DNA of 12,195 bases from an uncultured Collinsella sp. (GTDB lineage Bacteria; Actinomycetota; Coriobacteriia; Coriobacteriales; Coriobacteriaceae): NCBI GenBank assembly GCA_902479135.1, contig CABSNU010000031.1, positions 1 through 12,195 of the forward strand, in the 5' to 3' direction. Shown here piece after piece: positions 4,610 through 11,940 of the stretch. Positions within the stretch are counted from its first letter, which is position 1. The number at the start of each line of letters is the position of its first letter. Under the pieces are notes generated by a model. That model had not been told where the DNA came from and ran no database searches. It was given only the letters and a program-made list of their open reading frames with translations. Both the position numbers and the translations under genes were made by a program.

Positions 4610-5548
4610 CTACTCCTTCGAATCGTTTTGAACTTTGCCGGCAGCCAGCATCTGCTCGAACATAGAGGCCGACTGCGAAAAGTCGCTCGGCAACACGACC
4701 GTCGAGTTTTTGCCCGTACGTGCGAACTCCGTCATCATCTCGGTCCACTGCGTAAACATGAACAGCTGGTTGGCCTCATCGTTGCCAACGCCCGTCTCCT
4801 GGATAATCTCGAGCGAATCCTTGATGCCCAGCGCGATGGCCTTGCGCTGGTTGGCGATGCCTTCGCCTGCCTTTTCCATCGCCTCGGCCTCGGCGGTCGC
4901 CTCGGTGACGCGCTTGATGCGGTCGGCCTCGGCGAGCTCCTGCGCGGCAGCGCGCTTGCGCTGGGCAGCGTTGATGTCGTTCATGGAGTTCTCAACCTCG
5001 GTCGGCAGTGCGATTTTGGTGATGAGCGTCGACACGAGGGTGAAGCCGTAGGCAGCCATCTGCTCGGAAACGGTAGCGTTGACATCCTTGGCGATGTCAT
5101 CCTTCTTGGCAAAGACCTCATCGAGTGTGTAGACGGGGATGGAGGAGCGCAGGGCATCGGTGATGAAGTCGCGCATCTGGTCGACGGGCTCCTGCAGCAT
5201 GTAGTAGCTCTTGTAGATGCCCGAATCTGCCGGGCCGGCGCCCATGTCGTAGCTCACGTGGTACTGAGCGGAGACCTCAAGGCCGATGGTCACGTTGTCC
5301 TGGGTCTTAACGTCGATGCCAAAACCGTTTTTCATGGTGCGCAGGCTCACCGTGGCGGCCTTGCGGTCGATCACGGGCACCTTCACGTGGAAGCCCGCGT
5401 TGACGATACGATTGAACTTACCCAAGCGCTCGATGATCACAGCGTGCTGCTGCTCAACGACGTAGCAGGCGTTGGGGACCAGCAGCAACAGGATGATGAT
5501 GGGAATCAAAAGGCTGGTAAGGGCGGCGATGATACCGGAAAACAGCAT
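4610..5548 (-). CDS. SPFH/band 7 (stomatin-prohibitin-flotillin) membrane protein
   Basis: Residues 5-25 form one N-terminal membrane segment (IPIIILLLLVP). They are followed by a band 7 domain starting YVVEQQHAVIIERLGKFNRI (about 29-48), with GFHVKVPVIDR and QDNVTIGLEVSAQYHV typical of stomatin-like proteins. An Ala/Glu-rich coiled coil spans about 205-255. The 312-residue length is typical. Such proteins form large membrane oligomers that organise microdomains or shield membrane proteases such as FtsH. No NfeD partner is beside it, so I do not assign QmcA or HflK/C. The ribosome binding site AGAGGAGA is 5 nt before the ATG. It is the first gene of a coupled pair with rlmH. Confidence 0.93.
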   Translation of the reverse strand: MLFSGIIAALTSLLIPIIILLLLVPNACYVVEQQHAVIIERLGKFNRIVNAGFHVKVPVIDRKAATVSLRTMKNGFGIDVKTQDNVTIGLEVSAQYHVSYDMGAGPADSGIYKSYYMLQEPVDQMRDFITDALRSSIPVYTLDEVFAKKDDIAKDVNATVSEQMAAYGFTLVSTLITKIALPTEVENSMNDINAAQRKRAAAQELAEADRIKRVTEATAEAEAMEKAGEGIANQRKAIALGIKDSLEIIQETGVGNDEANQLFMFTQWTEMMTEFARTGKNSTVVLPSDFSQSASMFEQMLAAGKVQNDSKE

Positions 5549-5626
5549 GGTCTCTCCTCTGATAGGAACACGTTGGCATTAGGATACCCGCACGAAGCAG
5601 CCACGTGCCACCAACAAGAGGACCCA

Positions 5627-5843
5627 TGGTCAAAAAAGGCCAAATATGAGTACTGTTACCAGTTTAGTAACAGCGTATTTGGGTCAAAATCGCCTCTTTG
5701 AACCCAAGGTCTATCGAAATTACTTCATTTTGTCTCAAGGTTGAGCCAAATTAGCGTACATCTGTTGCGTAAAATGAGCAAAAATGGCTTCGTGAAATGT
5801 CTCTATTTTCGTGACAGTACTCATATTTGCCACTTTTTGACCA
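5627..5843. repeat. 217-bp inverted-repeat element with paired micro-ORFs
   Basis: The arms 5627-5658 and 5812-5843 match inverted at 28 of 32 positions. Each contains TGGTCAAAAA and CAAATATGAGTACTGT. Near the centre is a palindrome CTCAAggTTGAG (5734-5745). Read inward, each arm opens an ATG ORF beginning MSTVT: plus 5646-5744 (32 aa) and minus 5735-5824 (29 aa). Both end in TGA inside the central palindrome. There is also a 7-bp hairpin CTGTTAC/GTAACAG (5653-5659/5667-5673) and a bulged TTGGGT-CAAA stem (5679-5707). The block is AT-rich compared with its surroundings. It could be a MITE-like element or a structured RNA; whether the micro-ORFs are translated is unknown. Confidence 0.7.
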
Positions 5844-5902
5844 CAGGGGCATCTACCGCGCAAAATCGATAGGTCAAATCTGCCAAAAACGGCCCGTAAA
5901 AG

Positions 5903-5922
5903 AGCTCCCATTGCTGGGAGCT
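5903..5922 (-). terminator. Terminator after truncated tRNA-Leu 3' end
   Basis: Stem AGCTCCCA/TGGGAGCT with a GCAA loop on the minus strand, duplicated from the tRNA-Leu terminator at 6092-6111. The T-run is interrupted here on the minus side (CTCTTTTACGG), and on the plus side TCTTTCATTT follows, so it may act in both directions. Confidence 0.7.
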
Positions 5923-5933
5923 CTTTCATTTAA

Positions 5934-5951
5934 TGGTGCGGGCGAAAGGAC
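5934..5951 (-). pseudogene. Truncated tRNA-Leu 3' end
   Basis: The last 18 bases of tRNA-Leu(CAG), GTCCTTTCGCCCGC plus ACCA on the minus strand, joined at the T-loop to the hairpin repeat. The break point corresponds to that of the truncated tRNA-Arg tails. The copy 5903-5951 matches 6092-6140 exactly over 49 bp. Confidence 0.85.
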
Positions 5952-6091
5952 GTCCGCGTATCCGCTTCGCGGATCCGCACCGGCATCGGCCGCCTGCCGG
6001 CGTCCTCGCCAGCTCGCTAAAAACGCTCTGCGTTTTCTTGACGCTCGCTCCTTCGCAGGTTCAAGTCCCTGCGATGGGCACATAACAAAAA
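5952..6091. repeat. tRNA T-loop-associated hairpin repeat, Leu copy
   Basis: Colinear with R1 and R2: TCCGCGTATCCGCTTCGCGGAT, CCGGC..GCCGG, CTCGCTAAAAACGC-TCT-GCGTTTTCTTGACGCTCGC (hairpin arms 6020-6026/6030-6036). The loop base change TCC to TCT leaves the stem intact. The end module carries a perfect plus-strand hairpin CGCAGG-TTCAAGTC-CCTGCG (6054-6073) that looks like a T-arm with the T-loop bases of tRNA-Leu. The period to the intact tRNA is 189 bp. Confidence 0.85.
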
Positions 6092-6111
6092 AGCTCCCAT
6101 TGCTGGGAGCT
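6092..6111 (-). terminator. tRNA-Leu terminator
   Basis: Minus-strand AGCTCCCA-GCAA-TGGGAGCT followed directly by UUUUUUG, 12 nt past the tRNA CCA. A classic intrinsic terminator with a GNRA loop. Confidence 0.9.
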
Positions 6112-6122
6112 CTTTCATTTAA

Positions 6123-6209
6123 TGGTGCGGGCGAAAGGACTTGAACCTTCATGGGGTTGCCCCCATACGGACCTGAACCGTACGCGTCTGCCAATTCCGC
6201 CACGCCCGC
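6123..6209 (-). tRNA. tRNA-Leu(CAG)
   Basis: A class II tRNA of 87 bases including encoded CCA. The acceptor is GCGGGCG/CGCCCGC, the anticodon stem TACGG/CCGTA with loop TTCAGGT (anticodon CAG), the long variable arm TGGGGGCAACCCCA, and the T-arm AAGG-TTCAAGT-CCTT. It reads CUG codons, expected to be abundant in this GC-rich genome. It lies directly after tatD and has its own promoter. Confidence 0.97.
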
Positions 6210-6220
6210 GTGCAGGAATT

Positions 6221-6249
6221 AGAATAACGGAGCGCCACCACGAACGCAA
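6221..6249 (-). promoter_or_regulatory. tRNA-Leu promoter
   Basis: Minus-strand -35 TTGCGT (6244-6249), exactly 17 bp, -10 TATTCT (6221-6226), 11 bp before the tRNA. The -35 starts only 3 bp past the tatD stop, and no terminator separates the two, so the tRNA may also be read from the tatD transcript. Confidence 0.75.
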
Positions 6250-6252
6250 GAA

Positions 6253-7170
6253 CTATTTTTGAAAAAGTTTGCAGGCATTTTCCCAAGCGGCTTGCGCGAT
6301 TGTTTCGGCGTCCTCACCAGTGCGATCGACACGGTCGTTAACCAGCGCGTTTGCCGTAATGGAGATCATTGCGGGCTCGCATTCAAGACCGCGGATGGGC
6401 TCCGGAGCCATATACGGGCAATCCGTCTCGAACAAAATTCGATCGAGTGGGGTTGCCGCAAATGCCTCGCGCACGTCGTCGTTGCGCTTAAAGGTGGCCG
6501 CACCACCATAAGCGATATAGCAGCCCAGCTCCACAAAGCGCTCCATCGTGGCGCGGTCCTCGCCAAAACAGTGCAGCACACAACCGGCCTGGGGCACGCC
6601 CACCTCACGAAGCACGTTGTAGGCGTCCACGTGCGAGGTACGCTCCTGGTCCGTGTCCTCGTGACGCAGATGCAGCTCTACCGGCACGTTACGGCACACG
6701 GCAAGCTCGAGCTGGCGCGCCATACAGTCAATCTGCACGTTATGGGGTGCCGGCGCGATATCGTCGTCATAGTCCATGTGGTAGTCCAGGCCGATTTCGC
6801 CAATACCGGCGCACAAGGGATCATCGAGTGCGGCAACGACCTGTGCGTGAACGTCGTCGGTATAGTCCGGCGCGCCATACGGATGCACGCCGGCAAGATA
6901 CTTGATCTGCGGGATATCCTGCATCGGCAGAATTTCGCGCACGAGCCAGTCACTATAGTCCGTCACGCTGCGCTTGTCGGCGATGGGGTCGAGCATCGTC
7001 ACCAACAGGTCGACGCCCGCGGCTTTGGCGCGCACGAGCGTCTCGGGCACTTCTTTGCCCCAAAACGAAAGCAGATGCGCATGCGTGTCGGCAAGTGGCG
7101 CCAAGGGCACGGGACAAGCAACCGTCTTCTTTTTCTTGGTAAACGTCACACGTTCGGCATTAGGCATCAT
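6253..7170 (-). CDS. TatD family metal-dependent hydrolase (DNase)
   Basis: Amidohydrolase-superfamily TIM barrel nuclease; characterised TatD proteins are Mg-dependent DNases with 3'-5' exonuclease activity. Metal ligands are visible: DTHAHL with H30 and H32, GEIGLDYH with E125, HLRHED near 167-172, LHCF with H200, and ETDCPYMAPEP with D250. The length of 305 residues exceeds the usual 255-265, because of an N-terminal extension of about 25 residues with a KKKK cluster before the first barrel strand. AGGAGC precedes the ATG at 7170. The start overlaps the rsmA stop by 11 bp, indicating coupling. TatD genes often travel with metG and rsmA, matching this context. Confidence 0.93.
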   Translation of the reverse strand: MMPNAERVTFTKKKKTVACPVPLAPLADTHAHLLSFWGKEVPETLVRAKAAGVDLLVTMLDPIADKRSVTDYSDWLVREILPMQDIPQIKYLAGVHPYGAPDYTDDVHAQVVAALDDPLCAGIGEIGLDYHMDYDDDIAPAPHNVQIDCMARQLELAVCRNVPVELHLRHEDTDQERTSHVDAYNVLREVGVPQAGCVLHCFGEDRATMERFVELGCYIAYGGAATFKRNDDVREAFAATPLDRILFETDCPYMAPEPIRGLECEPAMISITANALVNDRVDRTGEDAETIAQAAWENACKLFQK

Positions 7171-8020
7171 GGATTAGCTCCTGGGCCAGGCGGACAAAGT
7201 CGGCGACGTCGAGCGTTTCGGCGCGCGTGGTGGGTGCGATACCGCAAGCCTCAAAGGTAGCATCGAGCACGTCCTTGGCAAAACCGTTGGCGCTCATGGA
7301 ATTGCGGATGGTCTTGCGACGCTGAGCAAATGCAGCGTCAATCACGCGGGCCACAAATTCGCGATCGAGTCCTTCGGGCACCACGCCGTCAACACGGTCG
7401 ATACGCACGACGGCCGAGTCCACGTGCGGCGCCGGCATAAAGCAGCGCGGCGGCACCTCAAAGCGACCCGTAACCCGCGCATACAGGCCGAGCTTTGCCG
7501 TATAGCCGCCATAGGTCTTGTTGCCCGGCACTGCGGCAATGCGATCGGCAACCTCCTTTTGAACCATGACGACGGCGCGTTTGAGCGCGGGCATCGTCTG
7601 GAAGAACTGCAGAATGATCGTCGCCGCCACGTTATAGGGCAAGTTCGCGACAAATACCGTCGGCTCACCGCCCGCAGCCTGCTCAATCTGCTCCGGCGTC
7701 ACCTTGAGCGCGTCGCCCATGATAAAGCGGAAGTTGGCATAGTCGGCGGCGTGAGCATCGAGCACCGGCTCGAGCTCGGGATCTGCCTCGATCGACGTGA
7801 CGCACGCCGCCTCCTGCAGCAACGCAAGTGTCAACGTACCGCAACCCGGACCCACCTCGAGTACGCGCTCGTCACCTGCAAGCTCAGCGAGCTCACAGAT
7901 GCGTTCGATCACATGGTTGTCGATCAGGAAGTTTTGGCCCAGGCGGTGCTTGGTCGCAAGGCCAAACTCCTCCAGCAGCTCCCTTGTTGCCGTGGGGTTT
8001 GCCAAAGGCGAAGTTGTCAT
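7160..8020 (-). CDS. rsmA: 16S rRNA (adenine1518-N6/adenine1519-N6)-dimethyltransferase
   Basis: KsgA-type SAM-dependent methyltransferase that dimethylates two adjacent adenines in the 3' terminal helix of 16S rRNA during 30S maturation. Visible motifs: KHRLGQNFLID (24-34), SAM-binding LEVGPGCGTLT (54-64), acidic IEAD (77-80), GDAL (102-105), and catalytic NLPYN (126-130) followed by a C-terminal helical domain with RRKTIRNSM. The length of 286 residues is normal. AAGGAGG lies 6 nt before the ATG. It overlaps tatD. A metG terminator sits just upstream (8059-8088), leaving only 38 bp for a promoter, and I see no clear one. Confidence 0.97.
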   Translation of the reverse strand: MTTSPLANPTATRELLEEFGLATKHRLGQNFLIDNHVIERICELAELAGDERVLEVGPGCGTLTLALLQEAACVTSIEADPELEPVLDAHAADYANFRFIMGDALKVTPEQIEQAAGGEPTVFVANLPYNVAATIILQFFQTMPALKRAVVMVQKEVADRIAAVPGNKTYGGYTAKLGLYARVTGRFEVPPRCFMPAPHVDSAVVRIDRVDGVVPEGLDREFVARVIDAAFAQRRKTIRNSMSANGFAKDVLDATFEACGIAPTTRAETLDVADFVRLAQELIHDA

Positions 8021-8058
8021 AGTTGCCTCCTTAGCATGATGGCGGCGTCTTGAAACGA

Positions 8059-8088
8059 AAGGGCATGGACCGTTGCGGCCATGCCCTT
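8059..8088 (-). terminator. Intra-cluster terminator after metG
   Basis: A 10-bp perfect stem AAGGGCATGG/CCATGCCCTT, extended on the minus strand by CCG-CAA-CGG with one bulge, followed by UUUCGUUUC. It lies between metG and rsmA, which otherwise look like one operon. It may act as a partial terminator reducing rsmA-tatD expression. Confidence 0.75.
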
Positions 8089-8130
8089 ACATCTAAACAT
8101 CAAATTGCCGATATGGCGCTCGCGCGGTCT

Positions 8131-9732
8131 CTACGCCAGACGCGGGAACAGCGGATCGCCCTTCTCGACGGGCTGACCACCAGCAAGCAGGCCCCAAGTG
8201 CAAATGCCCTTGAGGTCGTCGCTCGCGGCCTCGCCCTCACAGGACAGGCGGCGCAGAGCCTCGGCAGAAGTCTGGGGCATGAGCGGCATCAGCAGGTGGG
8301 CGGCGATGCGGATGGCCTCGAGCAGGTTGTAGATCACAAATGCCAGCTCGTCAGCCTTGGCCTCGTCCTTGGCAAGCGCCCAGGGCTCGGAGTCCTCGAT
8401 GTAGTGGTTGGCGGCGTGGATGAGCTCCATGACCTCATCCTTGGCTCCGCCGTAATCGAGCACGTCCATCTTGGCCATGTAGCGGTCGACCAGGCCATCG
8501 GCAATCTTTGCCAGCGGGTTATCGAACGCGTCGGCAGACGCCGGTTTAGCCGGGGCGCAGCCGTCAAAGTACTTTGCGCTCATGTTGAGCGAGCGCGAAA
8601 TGAGGTTGCCCCAGCTGTTGGCCAGATCGGCGTTGTAGACCTGCTCCATGCGATCGAAACTGATGGCGCCGTCGGTGCCGGGGACCACGTCGGTCATAAA
8701 GTAATAGCGGTAGCCCTCGACGCCCAGCATGTCGATAACATCCTGCGGAGCGATGGCGTTGCCGCGGCTCTTGGACATCTTCTCGGCCTTGCCGGTCTCG
8801 GCATTGCGCACGGTCAGGAAGCCGTGGGCAAAGACGTGCTCGGGCAGGGCCTCGCCGATGGCCATGAGCATGGCGGGCCAAATGACGCAGTGGAAGCGAA
8901 TGATGTCCTTACCCACAATATGGAACTGCGCGGGCCAGCGATAGGCCAGCTCGGCACGGGCCTCGTCGGTGTCGACACCGTAGCCGACGGCAGTCATATA
9001 GTTGAGCAGCGCATCGAACCACACGTAGGTCACGTGACCCTCGTCAAACGGGACCTGAATGCCCCAGTCAAAGCTCGTACGGCTCACGGAAAGGTCGTTA
9101 AGGCCGCCCTCGACAAAGCTACGCACCTCGTTCATGCGGAACGCAGGCTCGACAAAGTCGGGGTGCTCGTCATAGAGCTTGAGAAGCTTGTCCTGGAAGG
9201 CGGAAAGCTTAAAGAAGTAGGACTCCTCCTGCACGCGCTCAAGCGGACGGTGGCAGTCGGGGCATAGATGCTGGCCGACGCTGCCGTACTCCTCGTCGCC
9301 CTTCTGGACCTGCGTATCGGTGAAGTAGGTCTCGTCAGGCACGCAATACCAACCGTCGTAGCTGCCCTTATACAGGTAACCGGACTCCTTCATGCGCTCC
9401 CACAGATACTGCACGGCATGATGCTGGCGCGGCTCGGTGGTGCGGATGAAGTCGTCGTTGGAAATCTCGAGCTTGCTCCAAAGCTCCTTGAAGTGCGGGG
9501 CCTGGCTATCGGTCCACTCCTGCGGCGTCATGCCATGCTTGGCTGCGGCCTCGGCGACCTTCTCGCCGTGCTCGTCCATGCCGGTCAGGAACTTGACGTT
9601 ATAGCCGGCGGAGCGGCGATAGCGAGCCTGAACGTCGGCGATGATGGTGGAATAAGCCGTGCCCAGGTGCGGATCGGCGTTGACGTAGTAGATGGGCGTC
9701 GTGATAAAAAACGAAGGCTTGCTTTGATCCAT
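8131..9732 (-). CDS. metG: Methionine--tRNA ligase (MetRS)
   Basis: Class I synthetase that charges initiator and elongator tRNA-Met. The HIGH-type motif is PHLG (21-24) after FITTPIYYVNAD, and KMSKS is exact at 318-322 (EKMSKSRGN). YVWFDAL (237-243) and WPAQFHIVGKDIIRFH (266-281) are family signatures. The length of 533 residues means it lacks the C-terminal EMAP-like tRNA-binding domain of longer MetRS. The zinc knuckle is incomplete: YCVPDE at 129-134 has one Cys where many have CxxC, while CPDCHRP at 157-163 keeps CxxC. GGAGG lies about 11 nt before the ATG. It follows rsmI by 69 bp. Confidence 0.97.
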   Translation of the reverse strand: MDQSKPSFFITTPIYYVNADPHLGTAYSTIIADVQARYRRSAGYNVKFLTGMDEHGEKVAEAAAKHGMTPQEWTDSQAPHFKELWSKLEISNDDFIRTTEPRQHHAVQYLWERMKESGYLYKGSYDGWYCVPDETYFTDTQVQKGDEEYGSVGQHLCPDCHRPLERVQEESYFFKLSAFQDKLLKLYDEHPDFVEPAFRMNEVRSFVEGGLNDLSVSRTSFDWGIQVPFDEGHVTYVWFDALLNYMTAVGYGVDTDEARAELAYRWPAQFHIVGKDIIRFHCVIWPAMLMAIGEALPEHVFAHGFLTVRNAETGKAEKMSKSRGNAIAPQDVIDMLGVEGYRYYFMTDVVPGTDGAISFDRMEQVYNADLANSWGNLISRSLNMSAKYFDGCAPAKPASADAFDNPLAKIADGLVDRYMAKMDVLDYGGAKDEVMELIHAANHYIEDSEPWALAKDEAKADELAFVIYNLLEAIRIAAHLLMPLMPQTSAEALRRLSCEGEAASDDLKGICTWGLLAGGQPVEKGDPLFPRLA

Positions 9733-9801
9733 GGGGTTTGTCCTCCAGAAAAACGTTGCATACAGGGGATGATTCTAACGCAAGGGCTGGATATCCTCCA
9801 T

Positions 9802-10680
9802 CTATTGCATATCGAGCACCATGGCATAGACATCGCGCTTGCGGCGCGAATACTTCTGCGACAAGCGCTTAGCTACCGCGGAGGCGGGCTCGCCCTCCTC
9901 GAGCGCGGCGCGGATATCCTCGCGCAGGGCCTCATCGGGATCTACCGCCGCGGCGCCAACCGACGCGATGCCAGCCTCCTCGTCCTCGCTCGGTGGTGCG
10001 ATGACCAGCGCGATCTCGCCTTTCACCTCACCGCGGGTGCGCAGCTCTTCGACAAGCTGGGCGGCAGGCCCGCGCAGGACCTCCTCGTGCAGCTTGGTAA
10101 GCTCGCGACAGACAGCAACCTCACGCTGGGGAAAGACCTCGGCCACGGCCTCGAGCGTCGCCACGATGCGATGTGGAGACTCGTAGAAGATGAGTGCGCC
10201 GGGCACCACGGCAAGGTGCTGCAAACGGCGCACACGGTCGCCGTGCTTTCGGCCCAAAAAGCCCTCGAAGAAAAAATGCTCGCAGGGAATGCCAGACGAA
10301 ACAAGCGCCGTGACGCAAGCAGAGGGCCCGGGAATAACTTCGACGGGCACATCGGCCTCACGCGCCGCCTCGACCAGCGCCTGGCCGGGATCGGACACGC
10401 TCGGCATGCCGGCGTCCGAGGCAAAGGCGAGGGTCTCCCCCGCCAGCAGACGGTCGACCAGACCGGCGGCGCGGCTGGCGATCACATTCTCGTCGCAACG
10501 GACAAGCGGCTTGGAAATGCCCAGGTGCATCAGCAGCTTTGACGTCACACGTGTGTCTTCGCAGCAGATGGCATCGGCGGCGGCAAACGCCTCGCCAACG
10601 CGCGGGGACAGGTCGCCCAGGTTGCCGATGGGCGTGCCGACCACATAGAGTTTGCCCGTATGGGCGCTGTTTTGCGTCAT
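9802..10680 (-). CDS. rsmI: 16S rRNA (cytidine1402-2'-O)-methyltransferase
   Basis: Tetrapyrrole-methylase-fold SAM enzyme that 2'-O-methylates C1402 in the decoding centre of 16S rRNA, acting with RsmH (not in the window). Visible: LYVVGTPIGNLGDLSPR (11-27), CCEDTRVTSKLL (39-50), SDAGMPSVSDPG (88-99), IPGPSACVTAL (116-126), FFFEGFLGRK (136-145) and ESPHRI. The length of 292 residues is normal. The C-terminal domain (KRLSQKYSRRKRDVYAMVL) is family-typical. The ATG at 10680 lies 6 bp after the upstream stop; the ribosome binding site is weak (AGG about 5 nt away), so translation probably depends on coupling to the upstream gene. Confidence 0.96.
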   Translation of the reverse strand: MTQNSAHTGKLYVVGTPIGNLGDLSPRVGEAFAAADAICCEDTRVTSKLLMHLGISKPLVRCDENVIASRAAGLVDRLLAGETLAFASDAGMPSVSDPGQALVEAAREADVPVEVIPGPSACVTALVSSGIPCEHFFFEGFLGRKHGDRVRRLQHLAVVPGALIFYESPHRIVATLEAVAEVFPQREVAVCRELTKLHEEVLRGPAAQLVEELRTRGEVKGEIALVIAPPSEDEEAGIASVGAAAVDPDEALREDIRAALEEGEPASAVAKRLSQKYSRRKRDVYAMVLDMQ

Positions 10681-10686
10681 ATCAAC

Positions 10687-11748
10687 CTATTCAATCATGC
10701 CGCGCTCGAGCGTGCCGAGTGCCGCGCGGGCGTCCCATGCTGCAATGCGCTTCTCGGTCTTCCACGTTTGGAAGAACCAACCGGCAGCCGGCGCAAACGA
10801 AGCCAGCTGGTTGGCGATAAACACGCGCTCGTAGGCATTGCGGCCCTCGGGCGTAACCGACGAGTTGGCAAAGATCGCCGCACCCGACCATTCACCCACC
10901 AAAACGGGGAACCCAGTCGAAATCGCTTCTTTGAGCTCACGCTTGTTACGCGAAATCGCCGTCGTCAGGCCGCGGGGGCTCGTGATGTCGAGCGCATACT
11001 CGTCGCGGTAATGGTACAGGTGAAGGTCCATGTAGACGTTCTTGTACTTGGCGCCGCGCATAAAATGCTTCCACTCGCCGGGATGCCCCGACGACGAGAA
11101 GACGACGATTTTATCCTCGGGCATATACGAACGGACGAGCTCGTAGGCATCGCGATAGAAATTGCGCAGGTAGTGAGCAGGAATGCCATCCGTCATGGTG
11201 AAGAGGCTCTTGCGAACGCTCATCTGCGGCGTGTCCAGCAGCTCAATGCCCAGCAGGCTCTCGGCCTCGCCATAGCGATCGGCCAAGCGCTCAAGCACGT
11301 CGAGTGCGACATGACGGCCGTTGGTGGACGAATGCCACTCGGCGACAGCCTCCGGCGTGGTGGGTGAATCGTTGGAATCGCCCTGGCCACCGGGCACGGT
11401 TGCCAGATCGAGCAGCACGCGGATGTCGTACTTGGCAGCCCACTCAATCGCGCGGTCGATGTAATCGACAACCGATATGTAGGAGGCATCGGACTCCTGT
11501 GAGCCAAAGGCATACCAGGGCACCGGCAGACGCACGGCATTGAGACCGATCTGCGCCATGCGGCGAAAATCGTCCTCGCTCACAAACGTCTCGTAATGGC
11601 GGCGCATGCGCTCGTTATAGGCGGCGGTACCCATGGCCTCCTGTAGCTCGGCCGCGTTGGATGCACCGGTCGCCGCGTACAGCGACGGGGTCACCCAAGG
11701 CTCGGGAATAAACCAGCCAGAGAGATTAACGCCGAGTATCCTCTCCAT
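10687..11748 (-). CDS. GH5 exo-1,3-beta-glucanase-like protein, probably catalytically altered
   Basis: A cytoplasmic (no signal peptide) TIM-barrel protein of 353 residues resembling exo-1,3-beta-glucanases of family GH5: GVNLSGWFIPEPWVTPSLY (6-24), LNAVRLPVPWYAF (69-81), YMDLHLYHY (239-247), VGEWSGA (284-290) and GWFFQTWKTE (323-332). Kept positions include R73, H243, Y245, nucleophile-type E286 and W329. But the expected DLH is DLA (A116) and the acid/base NEP motif is DTP (172-174), so a general acid/base Glu is missing. The start at 11748 has AAGGGGGC upstream and matches the family start; a 95-codon in-frame upstream extension crosses repeats. It is 6 bp from rsmI, so the two are coupled. 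It may be a pseudoenzyme or binding protein; actual substrate unknown. Confidence 0.85.
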   Translation of the reverse strand: MERILGVNLSGWFIPEPWVTPSLYAATGASNAAELQEAMGTAAYNERMRRHYETFVSEDDFRRMAQIGLNAVRLPVPWYAFGSQESDASYISVVDYIDRAIEWAAKYDIRVLLDLATVPGGQGDSNDSPTTPEAVAEWHSSTNGRHVALDVLERLADRYGEAESLLGIELLDTPQMSVRKSLFTMTDGIPAHYLRNFYRDAYELVRSYMPEDKIVVFSSSGHPGEWKHFMRGAKYKNVYMDLHLYHYRDEYALDITSPRGLTTAISRNKRELKEAISTGFPVLVGEWSGAAIFANSSVTPEGRNAYERVFIANQLASFAPAAGWFFQTWKTEKRIAAWDARAALGTLERGMIE

Positions 11749-11940
11749 CACTGCCCCCTTCGGATCATGCAGGTCGAACCCGCATCGTATTGCATAGGAT
11801 AAGTATCGTTTTGAGTATACCCGCGTGTGCGGACAGGCGACCGAACGGTCTGCAAAGTGACGCGAAAGTGGGAGGAATGTCTGGGAGCAGACGGACTCGG
11901 AATGGTGCGACGAGGTGTGTACGCGCGCCGGAGGCAGGCA
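11749..11940. other. Leader region of the GH5-like gene
   Basis: This 190-bp stretch should hold the promoter for the minus-strand cluster. A TATACT -10 candidate lies on the minus strand at 11815-11820, but no convincing -35 stands 16-18 bp upstream, so the promoter is unassigned. I see no ORF, riboswitch or RNA gene. GCGAAAGTGGGAG near 11860 may be a decayed half of the palindromes to its right. Confidence 0.3.

Noticed and set aside
4211..5701. Plus ORF of 496 aa
   Set aside because: Antisense shadow of rlmH and the SPFH gene; no recognisable motifs.
5735..5929. Minus ORF of 64 aa
   Set aside because: It begins in the duplicated tRNA-Leu terminator; only its last part, the MSTVT micro-ORF, coincides with the inverted-repeat element.
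8050..10542. Long plus ORFs of 405 and 424 aa
   Set aside because: Antisense shadows of metG and rsmI, which have clear family motifs on the minus strand.
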